64,000 nucleotides of DNA, taken from NCBI GenBank assembly GCA_048158365.1, contig JBLLNL010000003.1, one strand, 5' to 3'. The notes beneath the pieces were generated by a model. That model did no database searches. It saw nothing but the letters and a program-made list of their open reading frames with translations, and was not told where the DNA came from. Each line of letters starts with the position of its first letter. Position 1 is the stretch's first letter. Both the position numbers and the translations under genes were made by a program. The DNA is from Azoarcus_F sp048158365. GTDB taxonomy: Bacteria > Pseudomonadota > Gammaproteobacteria > Burkholderiales > Rhodocyclaceae. Positions 55,256 to 64,000 of this stretch are shown here, one piece after another.

Positions 55256-56935
55256 TCAGCTACCTGCGCCGTGCCCACTCGTCCCCTGATGCTCTAGCGC
55301 GGCCAACGTCACGAGGGCACCAACCAGATCTTCGGACGGCCTACCCTTGCGCCTCTCAGCATCGAGTCGTTCCACAACCTGCTGCCCGAACAACTCGCGT
55401 ACCCACTCGGAACGGTCCACCTGCTTTGCAAGCCGGTGGCGAAACTCGACATCGTGTGCAAAGAGTCGCGAAAAATTCGTCCCCGACTCGCGCATCCAGC
55501 TACGGTTCGGAAAAACGTGGTTGAGATTTCGCTTGATGGTTCCGAGGACTTTCTTTCTTAGGGAACGACGGCGCATATCCAGTAGAGGCAACCCGGATTT
55601 GTCGTACCTTATGGTCGCAAGTGCCGGGCTGAGTTTGGCAATCACATGGCGATAAAGCAGCGCATTCGTTCTAAGCGATTTCGGAAGGCGGAAGGCAAAA
55701 TCGGAAAGCTCGTGATCCAGACCGGGGGTTCGCACATCGAGGTAATTCTGATTGAGCCGAACGATGTTGTACACGAGGCGCCGACTGCGGTTCTCAAGGT
55801 AGTAGTCTTGTGAAACGGCCCACGCGCCATCCTGACGACCGCGGTCCGTCGCTGCATCGATGGACGCCTCGAGATCCTTCAGCATTTGGCTATCCGGTTG
55901 AAACCCGAGCATGCGTGCACGATAGCGTGCGATTCCCGTCTGTTGCGCGAGAAGCGCTTCGACCGAATCATCCCTAACGAAGCTCGCCTTGAAGAGAAAG
56001 TCCTGGAAAAAGCCGTCGATCGTCGCCTCCGCGCCGTGCTCTTCGGCCAGACGACGCGCGGTATCCACAAGACGCCAATGTCCCGCATTGAACTCGCCAG
56101 ACTCTTCGTCAAGGTTCAAGACCGGTCCTTTCTGCAGCCAGTCGGAAGAATCGTAAACAACGAGATCCTTGCCGTAGTGGTCTGAAATCTCCCGAGCGAT
56201 CGGTAGTTCGAAGTTCCCGAGATCTTGCGTGTGGAACAAGACGCTCTTATGAAGACTGCCAGCCCAGATCGCCAGGTTGCAGCGTGAGTCGAGCCCGCCT
56301 GTAACCGGTAGCGCGAGTCGAGCATCTGCATCCGGTTTCGCGCGGCGGTGTGCAGACTCGAGTTTGGCGACGGTTTCGTCGACGAAATCCTCGACCCGGC
56401 CAGCGCTTTCGACCTCGCGACCAATCTGCCAGTACCTGCAGCTTATCGGCTCACGACCCGGCTCGCACCTGATAGTGTGCGCTCCGGGCAGCGCCTGCAC
56501 CCCAAGTACTGGGGTGCTCAACCCAAGCGGCTGCCCCAGGCAAACCCACTGCATGACGCCCAAGGGGTCGGGGCTTCGCCATCCGGCCCGGACGAGATCA
56601 ACCAGTCTCGACGAGAAATACGAAACACCGTTCCGGACGGCAAAATACACGGGTATCGAGGCGAGGCGATCTTGCACAATCTCCAGACAACGCCCCTTAT
56701 GTGGGCGAAGTACGAGAAATGCACCATTCAGGCTTTCGTCCGACAGGCTCTCGAAAAGCCTGGGGCGGTCCCGAATCACGACAGCGCCGTCGGACTGCTG
56801 GTCAAACACATGGCTTCGGTCCATCTTTATCCGAAGCTGCCAACCGTTGATCGAGAAGCACTGAGCGCTGCCGGAGGCCCCAAAAAGGGCCTCAAGCGAT
56901 AGGTTAGTGTCAGAAACGCCTTGAACGATGACCAT
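55256..56935 (-). CDS. Second asparagine-synthetase homologue without glutaminase Cys
   Basis: 559 residues. The C-terminal synthetase half has the PP-loop LPVTGGLDSRCNLA. The N-terminal half retains strands of the glutaminase fold (LNGAFLVLRPHKGR, DRLASIPVYF), but the N terminus MVIVQGVSD has no Cys2. Unlike the gene at 27414, the PP-loop lacks the usual SGGxDSS. It probably makes an amide or ester bond on an exopolysaccharide component. Follows the ligase gene by 56 bases. Confidence 0.82.
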   Translation of the reverse strand: MVIVQGVSDTNLSLEALFGASGSAQCFSINGWQLRIKMDRSHVFDQQSDGAVVIRDRPRLFESLSDESLNGAFLVLRPHKGRCLEIVQDRLASIPVYFAVRNGVSYFSSRLVDLVRAGWRSPDPLGVMQWVCLGQPLGLSTPVLGVQALPGAHTIRCEPGREPISCRYWQIGREVESAGRVEDFVDETVAKLESAHRRAKPDADARLALPVTGGLDSRCNLAIWAGSLHKSVLFHTQDLGNFELPIAREISDHYGKDLVVYDSSDWLQKGPVLNLDEESGEFNAGHWRLVDTARRLAEEHGAEATIDGFFQDFLFKASFVRDDSVEALLAQQTGIARYRARMLGFQPDSQMLKDLEASIDAATDRGRQDGAWAVSQDYYLENRSRRLVYNIVRLNQNYLDVRTPGLDHELSDFAFRLPKSLRTNALLYRHVIAKLSPALATIRYDKSGLPLLDMRRRSLRKKVLGTIKRNLNHVFPNRSWMRESGTNFSRLFAHDVEFRHRLAKQVDRSEWVRELFGQQVVERLDAERRKGRPSEDLVGALVTLAALEHQGTSGHGAGS

Positions 56936-56991
56936 GCGGGAGAGTGAAATCCGTGTTGCGCATTGACGCGCGCGCGTTCGTATTGAGAAAT

Positions 56992-58353
56992 TCAGCCGCG
57001 AGGCGCCGCGGTCGCAACAGGACGGTCGACGGGCACCGAAGCGCCGTTGAAATCCGGTGCGGTAGCAGGCCGATCGAGTTCACGCCTCATGATGATCGCA
57101 AGGGCGATGAAGGCATAGAGAAGGTTGAAGTACGCGACATCAAGAAATGCGCCTGCGACAAGATAGCCTATCAGGCCGACACGGAGCGCCCATGCATACT
57201 CTGCCAACCAGATCTGGCCTGATTGCTGAACCGCTGTTTTCTGAATCCGTCGTAATGTCAGCAAGGCGAACGCGATTAGCACAAGAAACACGGCGAGACC
57301 CGCGAATCCATGCTGGCCGAGCCACTGAAAGTAGATGCTGTGAGGTGAGAGCGCATGCGCCCATGAACCCTCGAAGTTCGCATAACTGACCCACCATGCG
57401 TATCCCATCTCGACATTTCGAAAACCCTTGCCGACAAGCGGGCTTTCCGTTGCCATATTCCAATTGACGCCCCAGGCCTGAATCCGCTGCATCGCCGACT
57501 GATCTTCCTCGAATGTCTTGATGGTACCCCAGCGCTCCGTGAGGCGCTCCGGCGCCGAAACACCTGCTACAGTCACCGCAAGCACCGCGAGCAGAACAAG
57601 CACGCCCTTGCGTTTCATTCGCATGAAGACGAACGGACCGATTGCCAGCAAACCAACAAGCGCACCCCGGGAGTAGGTTGCGAGAATCGCGATGGCCGTC
57701 AACCAGAAGACTCCGTAACAGAAGAATCCGATCGTTCGCGCATGCCGGTCCACGACCGCCACGCCAGTCTCGCCCCACCCCTGAGAGAAGAACCTTGCGG
57801 TCACCAACACCGCGGGCAGCACCATGACCATGGCAAGTCCCACGTAGGTATTGCCTTGAATGAAAGAGCCAGGCGGCCCGAGCACCATATGCGCACCACC
57901 TGTCGTAATCGCGAAAATGCCACCCTTGAACCCAAAAAACGCCACCGAGAACGTCGCTACAAGCAACAACCAGATGATTCTCTTCGGGCCGAAAACAAGC
58001 ATCGGCGTCACGAACGTCATGAGCAGAATCTTCATGAAGTGCTGCCACTGCAACCACGCGGATGAAGGCAGAATCGCAAAGAACGAGGTCACTGCGGTAT
58101 AGCCTGCAAGGACAAACATCATGATCATTTCCCGACTACCGGGTAGCGGCTTGCGATCCTTGGCCAAGAGCAACGCCACGAGCGTCACACCACCTATCAA
58201 CGTCGCAATCGGAAAGCTTTGCATGAACCCCCAGGTCAAGCCGTGCGGCGCCATCAGCCCCACCCAGTACCAGGTCAGCACGCCGAGCCAGGGTCGCCAG
58301 AAAATACACGGGACCAGTCCGGCTACAATGCAGAAGAGCAGCAGATCGCGCAT
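56992..58353 (-). CDS. O-glycosylation ligase, exosortase A system type
   Basis: 453 residues, about 11-12 membrane helices. Wzy_C/O-antigen-ligase domain with ATYSRGALVG and a periplasmic loop HALSPHSIYFQWLGQHG. The opening MRDLLLFCIVAGLVPCIFWRP and length fit the TIGR03097 family of exosortase A loci. It should transfer a lipid-linked glycan to a protein or terminal acceptor. Seven bases upstream of the TPR gene's stop. Confidence 0.9.
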   Translation of the reverse strand: MRDLLLFCIVAGLVPCIFWRPWLGVLTWYWVGLMAPHGLTWGFMQSFPIATLIGGVTLVALLLAKDRKPLPGSREMIMMFVLAGYTAVTSFFAILPSSAWLQWQHFMKILLMTFVTPMLVFGPKRIIWLLLVATFSVAFFGFKGGIFAITTGGAHMVLGPPGSFIQGNTYVGLAMVMVLPAVLVTARFFSQGWGETGVAVVDRHARTIGFFCYGVFWLTAIAILATYSRGALVGLLAIGPFVFMRMKRKGVLVLLAVLAVTVAGVSAPERLTERWGTIKTFEEDQSAMQRIQAWGVNWNMATESPLVGKGFRNVEMGYAWWVSYANFEGSWAHALSPHSIYFQWLGQHGFAGLAVFLVLIAFALLTLRRIQKTAVQQSGQIWLAEYAWALRVGLIGYLVAGAFLDVAYFNLLYAFIALAIIMRRELDRPATAPDFNGASVPVDRPVATAAPRG

Positions 58354-58359
58354 CTATGC

Positions 58360-59064
58360 TCAATCCCCCAGGGGGTAGCCCGAACGACGTAACTGATCTC
58401 GCAAGCCGGGGAGCGGAAAGCCCATGCCATACGCGGCTCGTGCTTGCTCGCGTGCATCCTCGAAACGTCGTGCCTGAACAAGGACGAGGCCGAAGTTGTA
58501 ACGCACGGTGGCGTTGTGCGGAGCCAATTCGACCGCCCGCTCGAACAGAGGAATCGCATCGGCATGACGGCCCAGTCTGTGATAGTAGAGACCCTGGATC
58601 ATCGGGACCATTTCGTCGCGTGGACTAACTTGGCGAGCCCACTGAAACCTGCACTCGATGTGCGCAGAAGCACCCAATGGCTGTGGATTGCGTTCGCGCA
58701 CGGCGAGTCGGCCCAGGAGATCGAGTGCCTCATGATGATTCGGAAACCAGTTCAGCGTGTACTGGACGTCTCCGATCAGCGACCCTGTTTGCCCACGCGG
58801 GTTCAGGCTCCGCACTCGATCGGTGAAGTGGTGGGTTTCCACTGCGTTCAAGAACCGCCTCCGAGCCGATGTATCAAGGTAGTCGTGCGGCCCGAACTTT
58901 CGCTCCAGCGGAGGACAGACAATTTCTCCCTGCTGCGCCAGTACCGACTGCGTGGGCAGCAAAACCATGAGCGCAACAACGAACGCAGTCACCACACTAC
59001 CGCCGAGCCAAGCAGGCTTCCACCTATTGGTTATCAAGTCGCAAGCAAGGGGAGTCGCTTTCAT
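58360..59064 (-). CDS. Exported TPR-repeat protein
   Basis: 234 residues. A hydrophobic segment at about 21-43 (WLGGSVVTAFVVALMVLLP) ends in an SVLAQ cleavage-like site. The rest is helical: DVQYTLNWFPNHHEALDLLG and PLFERAVELAPHNATVRYNF are TPR-like. Probably a periplasmic scaffold for glycan ligation; first gene of a minus-strand run. Function not established. Confidence 0.8.
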   Translation of the reverse strand: MKATPLACDLITNRWKPAWLGGSVVTAFVVALMVLLPTQSVLAQQGEIVCPPLERKFGPHDYLDTSARRRFLNAVETHHFTDRVRSLNPRGQTGSLIGDVQYTLNWFPNHHEALDLLGRLAVRERNPQPLGASAHIECRFQWARQVSPRDEMVPMIQGLYYHRLGRHADAIPLFERAVELAPHNATVRYNFGLVLVQARRFEDAREQARAAYGMGFPLPGLRDQLRRSGYPLGD

Positions 59065-59316
59065 TACAACCTCATCGGAATCACGGAAACGGCCTTTCAG
59101 TGACTCGAAGTATCATCGCTGAACGACAATGGTTCAGTCTCGTTCATACGTGCGTTCGCAGTATCCAGTGCCGAATTCTATCAGCATGCGGGTTTCTTAC
59201 CGTGATCCAGTCGACGTCTGGCCCGCGACCGGCGTGTTGCATAATACAGCCATGAGCGAACAAGTCGCCGAGCGCAATCTGGCACACTCCCAATTGACAA
59301 TGCTGAGACTCCTTGC

Positions 59317-60549
59317 ATGACCCGACCACGACTGGTTGTCTACAGCCGCGTCTACCCTAATCACGCCCAACCCAACTACGGCCTGTTCGTGCGCGAGCGC
59401 ATGCGCCGGGTGGCCGGCGAACTTGATCTGGTGGTGGTATCGCCGGTACCGTGGTTCCCGTTTCAGGGGCTGATCCGTCGGTTCCGACCGCACTTCCGGC
59501 CGGAGGTTGCGCCAGTCGAGGATCAGCACGGGGTTCGGGTTTATCACCCGCGGTTCTTGTGCTTTCCCGGCTTTCTCAAGTGGACCGATGCCTGGTTGCA
59601 GGCGCTAGGGTCTCTGGGCACCATGCGCCGGCTGAAGCAGGATTTCGGCTACGACGTCATCGATTCGCACTTTGTGTATCCGGACGGAGTGGCTGCACGC
59701 CTGCTTTCGCGCTGGCTTAAGGTGCCCTACACGATCACGCTGCGCGGTAGCCTGTTGCGCTTTGGCGCGAGCCGCCTGCAGAAGACGCAAATCGATCAGG
59801 CCTTGACCGATGCGGCGCGGGTTTTCTCGGTGGCCGACTCGCTGCGGCAGGACGCGATAAGCTGGGGCCAGTCGCCAGATCATGTTCAGGTGGTCGGCAA
59901 TGGTGTTGATCTGGACCGCTTCGGCCCGGAAGACCCGGTGAAGTGCCGTGAAAAGCTGGGATTAGCGGCTGATGCCAGAGTCCTGGTTTCGGTGGGCGGG
60001 CTCACCGAGCGCAAGGGTTTCCACCGGGTAATCGAACTGATACCTGCCCTGCGCGAGCGTTATCCGACGCTGCAATTCGTGGTGGCGGGCGGCGCCAGCC
60101 CAGAGGGCAACAACCGGGACGAACTTGTCGCACAGATCGAGCGGCTGGGGCTGAAGGATTGTGTGCATCTCATCGGCGCGGTGGCACCGGATGCCCTGCG
60201 TCACGTGTATTCGGCCGGGGATGTGTTCGTGCTGGCGACCCGCTTCGAAGGCTGGGCCAACGTGTTTCTGGAAGCATCGGCCTGCGGGGTGCCGATCGTA
60301 ACCACTCGCGTGGGTGGCAATGCCGAGGTTGTGGCCAACGAAGAAATCGGACTGCTTGTGGACTATGGCGACGCCGATGCGCTGCGCGATGCCCTGATCC
60401 GCGCGCTGGACAAGCAGTGGGACCAGAGCAGGATTCTTGCGCACGCGCGAGCAAACGCATGGCAGACACGCATTCCGCAACTCGTTGAGGCTTTCGGCGC
60501 CATACACGATGCCGGCACCGACACCCGGACCGCGACGGCAAAGGCGTGA
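59317..60549 (+). CDS. Glycosyltransferase family 4
   Basis: 410 residues. GT-B fold: LVVYSRVYPNHAQPNYGLFV at the start, VGNGVDLDRFGP, VSVGGLTERKGFHRVIE and the donor-binding FEGWANVFLEASACGVPIVTTRVGGNAEVV. Resembles the GT4 enzymes of exosortase A exopolysaccharide loci. It is the first of four plus-strand genes with overlapping starts and stops, ending with the partial gene at the window edge. Confidence 0.93.
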   Translation: MTRPRLVVYSRVYPNHAQPNYGLFVRERMRRVAGELDLVVVSPVPWFPFQGLIRRFRPHFRPEVAPVEDQHGVRVYHPRFLCFPGFLKWTDAWLQALGSLGTMRRLKQDFGYDVIDSHFVYPDGVAARLLSRWLKVPYTITLRGSLLRFGASRLQKTQIDQALTDAARVFSVADSLRQDAISWGQSPDHVQVVGNGVDLDRFGPEDPVKCREKLGLAADARVLVSVGGLTERKGFHRVIELIPALRERYPTLQFVVAGGASPEGNNRDELVAQIERLGLKDCVHLIGAVAPDALRHVYSAGDVFVLATRFEGWANVFLEASACGVPIVTTRVGGNAEVVANEEIGLLVDYGDADALRDALIRALDKQWDQSRILAHARANAWQTRIPQLVEAFGAIHDAGTDTRTATAKA

Positions 60550-61943
60550 GCGCGTTATACAGTCGTGTGGTGGCCGGGCTGTTGTTCCCCCTGCACGAGC
60601 GCCTGAAGGGCCACGACACGGTTTCGATACTGCGCGAGATCGAGCGCACCCAGTGGCTCCCGGCGGAGGCTTTGCGGGCCGAACAGGGGCAAAGGCTGGC
60701 GGTGTTCATGGCCAGCGTGGCCGAGCAGGTGCCGTTTTACCGGGACCTGTTTCGCGAGCGAGGTCTGCGCGCCGGGGATTTCACCGACGCGAGCGCGCTG
60801 GCGATGCTGCCGACGAGCGACAAGGCGATGATCCGCGCGAACTTCGCCGGCTTGCGGGCCGATGGCGCGAGCGGCCTGGCGCAGCAGCGCACCAGCGGGT
60901 CGTCCGGCGAGCCGCTGGCCTTTCTGCTGGGGCGGCATCGGGTCGCGTTTGACATTGCGGCAAAGTGGCGTGCGACCCGCTGGTGGGACGTGGATCTGGG
61001 CGACCGGGAGGCGGTGCTGTGGGGTTCGGCGATCGAGACCGGGCATCAGGACCGGGTGCGCGCGCTTCGCGACGCGCTTTTCCGATCGCGGCTGATTCCA
61101 ACCCATGGCCTTAACGCGGCACGTATGGACGCGATTCTTGCCGGCATGCGCGACTACCGGCCGCGAATGCTGTTCGGCTACCCTTCGGCCCTCGCGCAGC
61201 TTGCCTTTCGCGCCCGCGAAACCGGCATGCGCATGGACGACCTGGGGATTCGGGTGGCGTTTTGCACCTCCGAGGTGTTGCGGCCGGAATGGCGCGAAGC
61301 GATCTCGGGCGCTTTCGGTTGTGGCGTGGCCAATGAGTATGGCGCCCGGGATGCGGGTTTCATCGCCCGCGAGTGCCCGCACGGTGGGCTGCACATCACC
61401 GCCGAGGAGGTGGTGGTGGAGGTGGTGGACGAACACGGTCAGCCTCTCGCCCATGGCGAGGAAGGCGACATCGTGGTTACCAATCTGGCCGGACCGGAGT
61501 TTCCCTTCATTCGCTATCGCACTGGCGACAGGGGCGTGCTCGGAGATGAGCCCTGCCCCTGCGGCCGGGGGCTGCCCGTGCTGGAGAAGGTGGCCGGTCG
61601 GGCAAATGACGGACTGGTGGGGGCGGACGGCGCCTGGATACACGGCAGCGCGGTCAATCACTTGATGCGCGATATCGCCGGCTTGCGCGCCTACCGCATC
61701 GAGCAGCAGACGCTGGAGCGGGTCGAGGTGCTGCTGTGCCTCGACGATGCCCTGACCGACGCGTGCGCCGACAGGCTCGGCCGCCACCTCGAAACCCTGC
61801 TCGGAGGCCGGCTCGAGGTCGGGATTCGGCAGGTTGACACCATTCCCCCCCTGCCCAACGGCAAATTCCGGCATATCATCTGCAACGTCCACCGCGAACA
61901 AGGGCCGCAGAGCCACGCGCAACCTGCACGAACCGAGCAATGA
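60546..61943 (+). CDS. PaaK/CapK-like adenylate-forming enzyme
   Basis: 465 residues from a GTG overlapping the GT4 stop (GTGA). Phenylacetate-CoA-ligase fold: QQRTSGSSGEPLAFLLGR (phosphate-binding loop), FGYPSALAQLAF, ANEYGARDAGFIARECPHG and YRTGDRGVLG. In polysaccharide loci these CapK-like proteins are suspected of activating acyl groups for sugar decoration. It makes the third adenylating enzyme of the locus. Overlaps the deacetylase gene by four bases. Confidence 0.92.
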   Translation: MSALYSRVVAGLLFPLHERLKGHDTVSILREIERTQWLPAEALRAEQGQRLAVFMASVAEQVPFYRDLFRERGLRAGDFTDASALAMLPTSDKAMIRANFAGLRADGASGLAQQRTSGSSGEPLAFLLGRHRVAFDIAAKWRATRWWDVDLGDREAVLWGSAIETGHQDRVRALRDALFRSRLIPTHGLNAARMDAILAGMRDYRPRMLFGYPSALAQLAFRARETGMRMDDLGIRVAFCTSEVLRPEWREAISGAFGCGVANEYGARDAGFIARECPHGGLHITAEEVVVEVVDEHGQPLAHGEEGDIVVTNLAGPEFPFIRYRTGDRGVLGDEPCPCGRGLPVLEKVAGRANDGLVGADGAWIHGSAVNHLMRDIAGLRAYRIEQQTLERVEVLLCLDDALTDACADRLGRHLETLLGGRLEVGIRQVDTIPPLPNGKFRHIICNVHREQGPQSHAQPARTEQ

Positions 61944-62902
61944 GCACGCTTTTCCACCCGCTGACCGCTGCGCTGTCGCTGGCCTCGCCCGCCGGGCCGA
62001 GGAGCCGGCTGACGATACTGATCTATCACCGAGTGCTGCCGACCCCTGACCCACTGCTGCCGGATACGCCGGACAGGGTCGCTTTCGACTGGCAGATGGC
62101 CCTGGTCGTGCGCCACTTCAAGGTGTTGCCGCTGGCCGAGGCCGGCCGCCTGCTGGGCGAAGGGCGCCTGCCGGGCCGTGCGGCATGCATCACTTTCGAC
62201 GACGGCTACGCGGACAACCTGACCGAAGCCTGGCCGATCCTGAAGCGACATGGGCTGCCGGCGACGTTTTTCGTGGCGACCGGATTTCTCGATGGCGGCA
62301 GGATGTTCAACGACACCCTGATCGAGCTGGTGCGCCGTTTGCCCGAAGGCTATTGCGACCTGGCGGACATCGGCGTGGGCACGGTGATGCTCGACGGGGC
62401 GGCGAGCCGCATCGGGCTCATCCACAAGCTGATCGGGCAGTTCAAGTATCAACCGATGGCCCAGCGGCAGGATGCGGTCGAGGCGCTGGCCGAACGCTTT
62501 GGGGTGAGCCTGCCGGACGACCTGATGATGACCAGCGACGAACTGCGTGCGCTGGCCGGTTCGGCCGGGGTGGAGATCGGCGGGCACACGCGCAACCACC
62601 CGATTCTGACCCGGCTCGAGCATGAGCAGGCACGGGAAGAGATCGAGTGCGGCAAGCGCGACCTCGAGGAATGCCTGGGTCGGCCGATCCGCCTTTTCGC
62701 CTACCCGAACGGGCGGCCGGGCAAGGACTACGCGGAGGGGCATGCCGCAATGGCGCGCGAGTGCGGTTTCGAGCTGGCGGTGTCCACCGCGCCGGCTGCG
62801 GCACGTGTCGGCGCCGACCCTTTCCAGCTGCCGCGCTTCACGCCGTGGGACCGCACGCCCGCCCGCTTCGGACTGCGCCTGCTGCGCACCCTGATGGCGT
62901 GA
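61940..62902 (+). CDS. Polysaccharide deacetylase (NodB homology)
   Basis: 320 residues. NodB domain: ILIYHRVLP, the metal motif ITFDDGYADN, GLPATFFVATGFL and EIGGHTRNHP with the metal His pair. It removes N-acetyl groups from hexosamines in the chain, or acts on a precursor. Stop overlaps the following gene (TGA in GTGA). Exopolysaccharide loci of this type usually carry one. Confidence 0.93.
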   Translation: MSTLFHPLTAALSLASPAGPRSRLTILIYHRVLPTPDPLLPDTPDRVAFDWQMALVVRHFKVLPLAEAGRLLGEGRLPGRAACITFDDGYADNLTEAWPILKRHGLPATFFVATGFLDGGRMFNDTLIELVRRLPEGYCDLADIGVGTVMLDGAASRIGLIHKLIGQFKYQPMAQRQDAVEALAERFGVSLPDDLMMTSDELRALAGSAGVEIGGHTRNHPILTRLEHEQAREEIECGKRDLEECLGRPIRLFAYPNGRPGKDYAEGHAAMARECGFELAVSTAPAAARVGADPFQLPRFTPWDRTPARFGLRLLRTLMA

Positions 62903-64000
62903 GCCGGGTGGCGATGAATTCCGCGCTGAGCGACCTGCAAAAGGGTTTGCTGCCGTCGCTGGTGGCTTTGCTCGACGATGCGGGCACCCTGCACGACCCG
63001 CATGACGATGCGCCCACGCCAAGCGACCACTACGCGCAGACAAGCCTCGCGCTGGCGATGGCCTGCGACGAGGGGATTGTGCTTGAGGACGCACTGGCGC
63101 CAATCGACGCATGGACCCGGCTGGATCCGAAGCAGATCGGGCACCTGCCCTTCAACCGGTTGCTGCTGGGCTTGTGCAGGCAGGTGTTCGAGAAACGTGG
63201 CGCCAGTGCCCCTCAGCTCGCACGCCTGACGGCCGCCCATGCGCGTTGTACGCTGGCCCGGGATTACCCCTCCAACAACTGGGTACTGCTGGCGCAACTG
63301 TCGCGCCTGATCGAGGCCCCGGAAGCGGAGCTTGCCGTCGAGCAACAAGCGTTTTGCGACCTGCTCGCGCACTGGACGACGCGCGACGGCGCCTTCATCG
63401 ACTACCCTGCCCAACCGGCAGCCGACGGACGGGTGGCCACGCCCTTCGCCTATCACCATAAGGCCTTGCTGCTGACCGCGCTGGCGGCAAGACTTCGACC
63501 CTGCCCGGCCCTGTTCTCGCAGCTGCGCCGGCTTTTCGGCTGGTTGGTCCATTGCTGGGATGCTGCCGGCTATGCAGGCGGCCTGGGACGCAGCAACCAC
63601 GCGCTGTTCGGCGACGCTTGCCTGCTGGGGACGATGGCGTTGCTGGGACAGGACGTAGACCACCAGGCCTCGCCGGTGACCGCGCTGGCAAGCCGCGTTT
63701 CAGCCCAGCGGCGGGCAGACGGCCTGTTGTGGCTCGACCCCTTCGGGCACCAGCAGGCCGATGCGGCTTGGGACAACTATATGCACCTGTCGGTGTACAA
63801 CGCCTGGGCCGCAGCGATGACTGGCATCTGTCGCTGGCTGGGACCAATCGACGCCGACGGGCTTGCAACGCACCGGGTTGCATGGCGTGGTGACGAGCCG
63901 GGAGTCTTCCACGACCAGCAGGCGGGGGTATTGTGCATGCGTAATGCCGCAGGCGGGTGCCTGGTGCTGGGCACGCGTGGGCAGCTGCCGCAGGCCTTCA
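62899..64000 (+). CDS. Alpha/alpha-toroid-like protein, possible heparinase II/III or related lyase (partial)
   Basis: Open from GTG 62899 (or ATG 62914) to the window end, at least 367 residues. Helical, with segments typical of (alpha/alpha)-toroid sugar enzymes: RDYPSNNWVLLAQLSRLIE, FAYHHKALLLTALAARL, GLGRSNHALFGDACLLG and NYMHLSVYNAWAAAMTG. In similar loci the gene after the deacetylase is often a heparinase II/III-like lyase, so that is my best guess; the diagnostic C-terminal part is outside the window. Confidence 0.65.
   Translation, partial: MSRVAMNSALSDLQKGLLPSLVALLDDAGTLHDPHDDAPTPSDHYAQTSLALAMACDEGIVLEDALAPIDAWTRLDPKQIGHLPFNRLLLGLCRQVFEKRGASAPQLARLTAAHARCTLARDYPSNNWVLLAQLSRLIEAPEAELAVEQQAFCDLLAHWTTRDGAFIDYPAQPAADGRVATPFAYHHKALLLTALAARLRPCPALFSQLRRLFGWLVHCWDAAGYAGGLGRSNHALFGDACLLGTMALLGQDVDHQASPVTALASRVSAQRRADGLLWLDPFGHQQADAAWDNYMHLSVYNAWAAAMTGICRWLGPIDADGLATHRVAWRGDEPGVFHDQQAGVLCMRNAAGGCLVLGTRGQLPQAF

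Overview
The window reads as chromosome of a GC-rich betaproteobacterium. Rhodocyclales (Azoarcus/Thauera-like) is my best guess, inferred from the arrangement ffh, a cytochrome-assembly gene, a CNNM transporter, pilBCD, an FmdB protein, aspS and nudB, followed by an exosortase-A-type exopolysaccharide locus. No rRNA, tRNA or CRISPR array was recognised.

Region 1 (about 1-18600) is mostly housekeeping. It holds an unusual eukaryote-like UMP/CMP kinase, a minus-strand run of a molybdopterin-domain (CinA-like) protein, a SprT-type metallopeptidase and gloA, then ffh, type IV pilus genes pilB-pilC-pilD, aspS, a pseudo-receiver/TPR protein, a secreted RNase Sa-like ribonuclease with its barstar-type inhibitor, nudB, and an Hsp20 gene behind a sigma-32-like promoter.

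Region 2 (about 18700-29240) opens the polysaccharide locus. It contains ugd (UDP-glucuronate supply), a secreted beta-helix protein, argB, an exosortase-A-type acyl/aminoacyl ligase, a RelBE-type toxin-antitoxin pair, a PLP-dependent decarboxylase, a Uma2 nuclease and an asparagine-synthetase-like enzyme without the glutaminase cysteine.

Region 3 (about 29240-34925) is an accessory island. It has three partial copies of one rearranged block (beta-helix gene debris joined to an inverted Rpn-nuclease gene), two VapBC/FitAB toxin-antitoxin pairs, an orphan HigA-like regulator and a MITE-like element.

Region 4 (about 34926-64000) continues the polysaccharide locus. It has two acyl carrier proteins, a second adenylating ligase, a DDAH-like guanidine-modifying enzyme, an ATP-grasp enzyme, a GNAT, two exosortase-A-associated alpha/beta hydrolases, a giant VanZ/O-antigen-ligase fusion, an O-glycosylation ligase, a Wzx-type flippase, two glycosyltransferases, CapA, a second asparagine-synthetase homologue, a CapK/PaaK-like adenylate enzyme, a polysaccharide deacetylase and secreted beta-propeller and beta-helix proteins. 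The exosortase and its PEP-CTERM substrates are not in the window.

Two features stand out. First, four near-identical 169-bp MITE-like palindromes begin and end with CTAG; two of them sit exactly on the TAG stop codon of a gene, so the duplicated target preserves the stop. Second, the set of two ACPs, two adenylating ligases, two glutaminase-dead asparagine synthetases, a decarboxylase and an arginine-modifying enzyme suggests that the glycan, or a lipid or amine linked to it, carries an amino-acid-derived decoration. That second point is inference.
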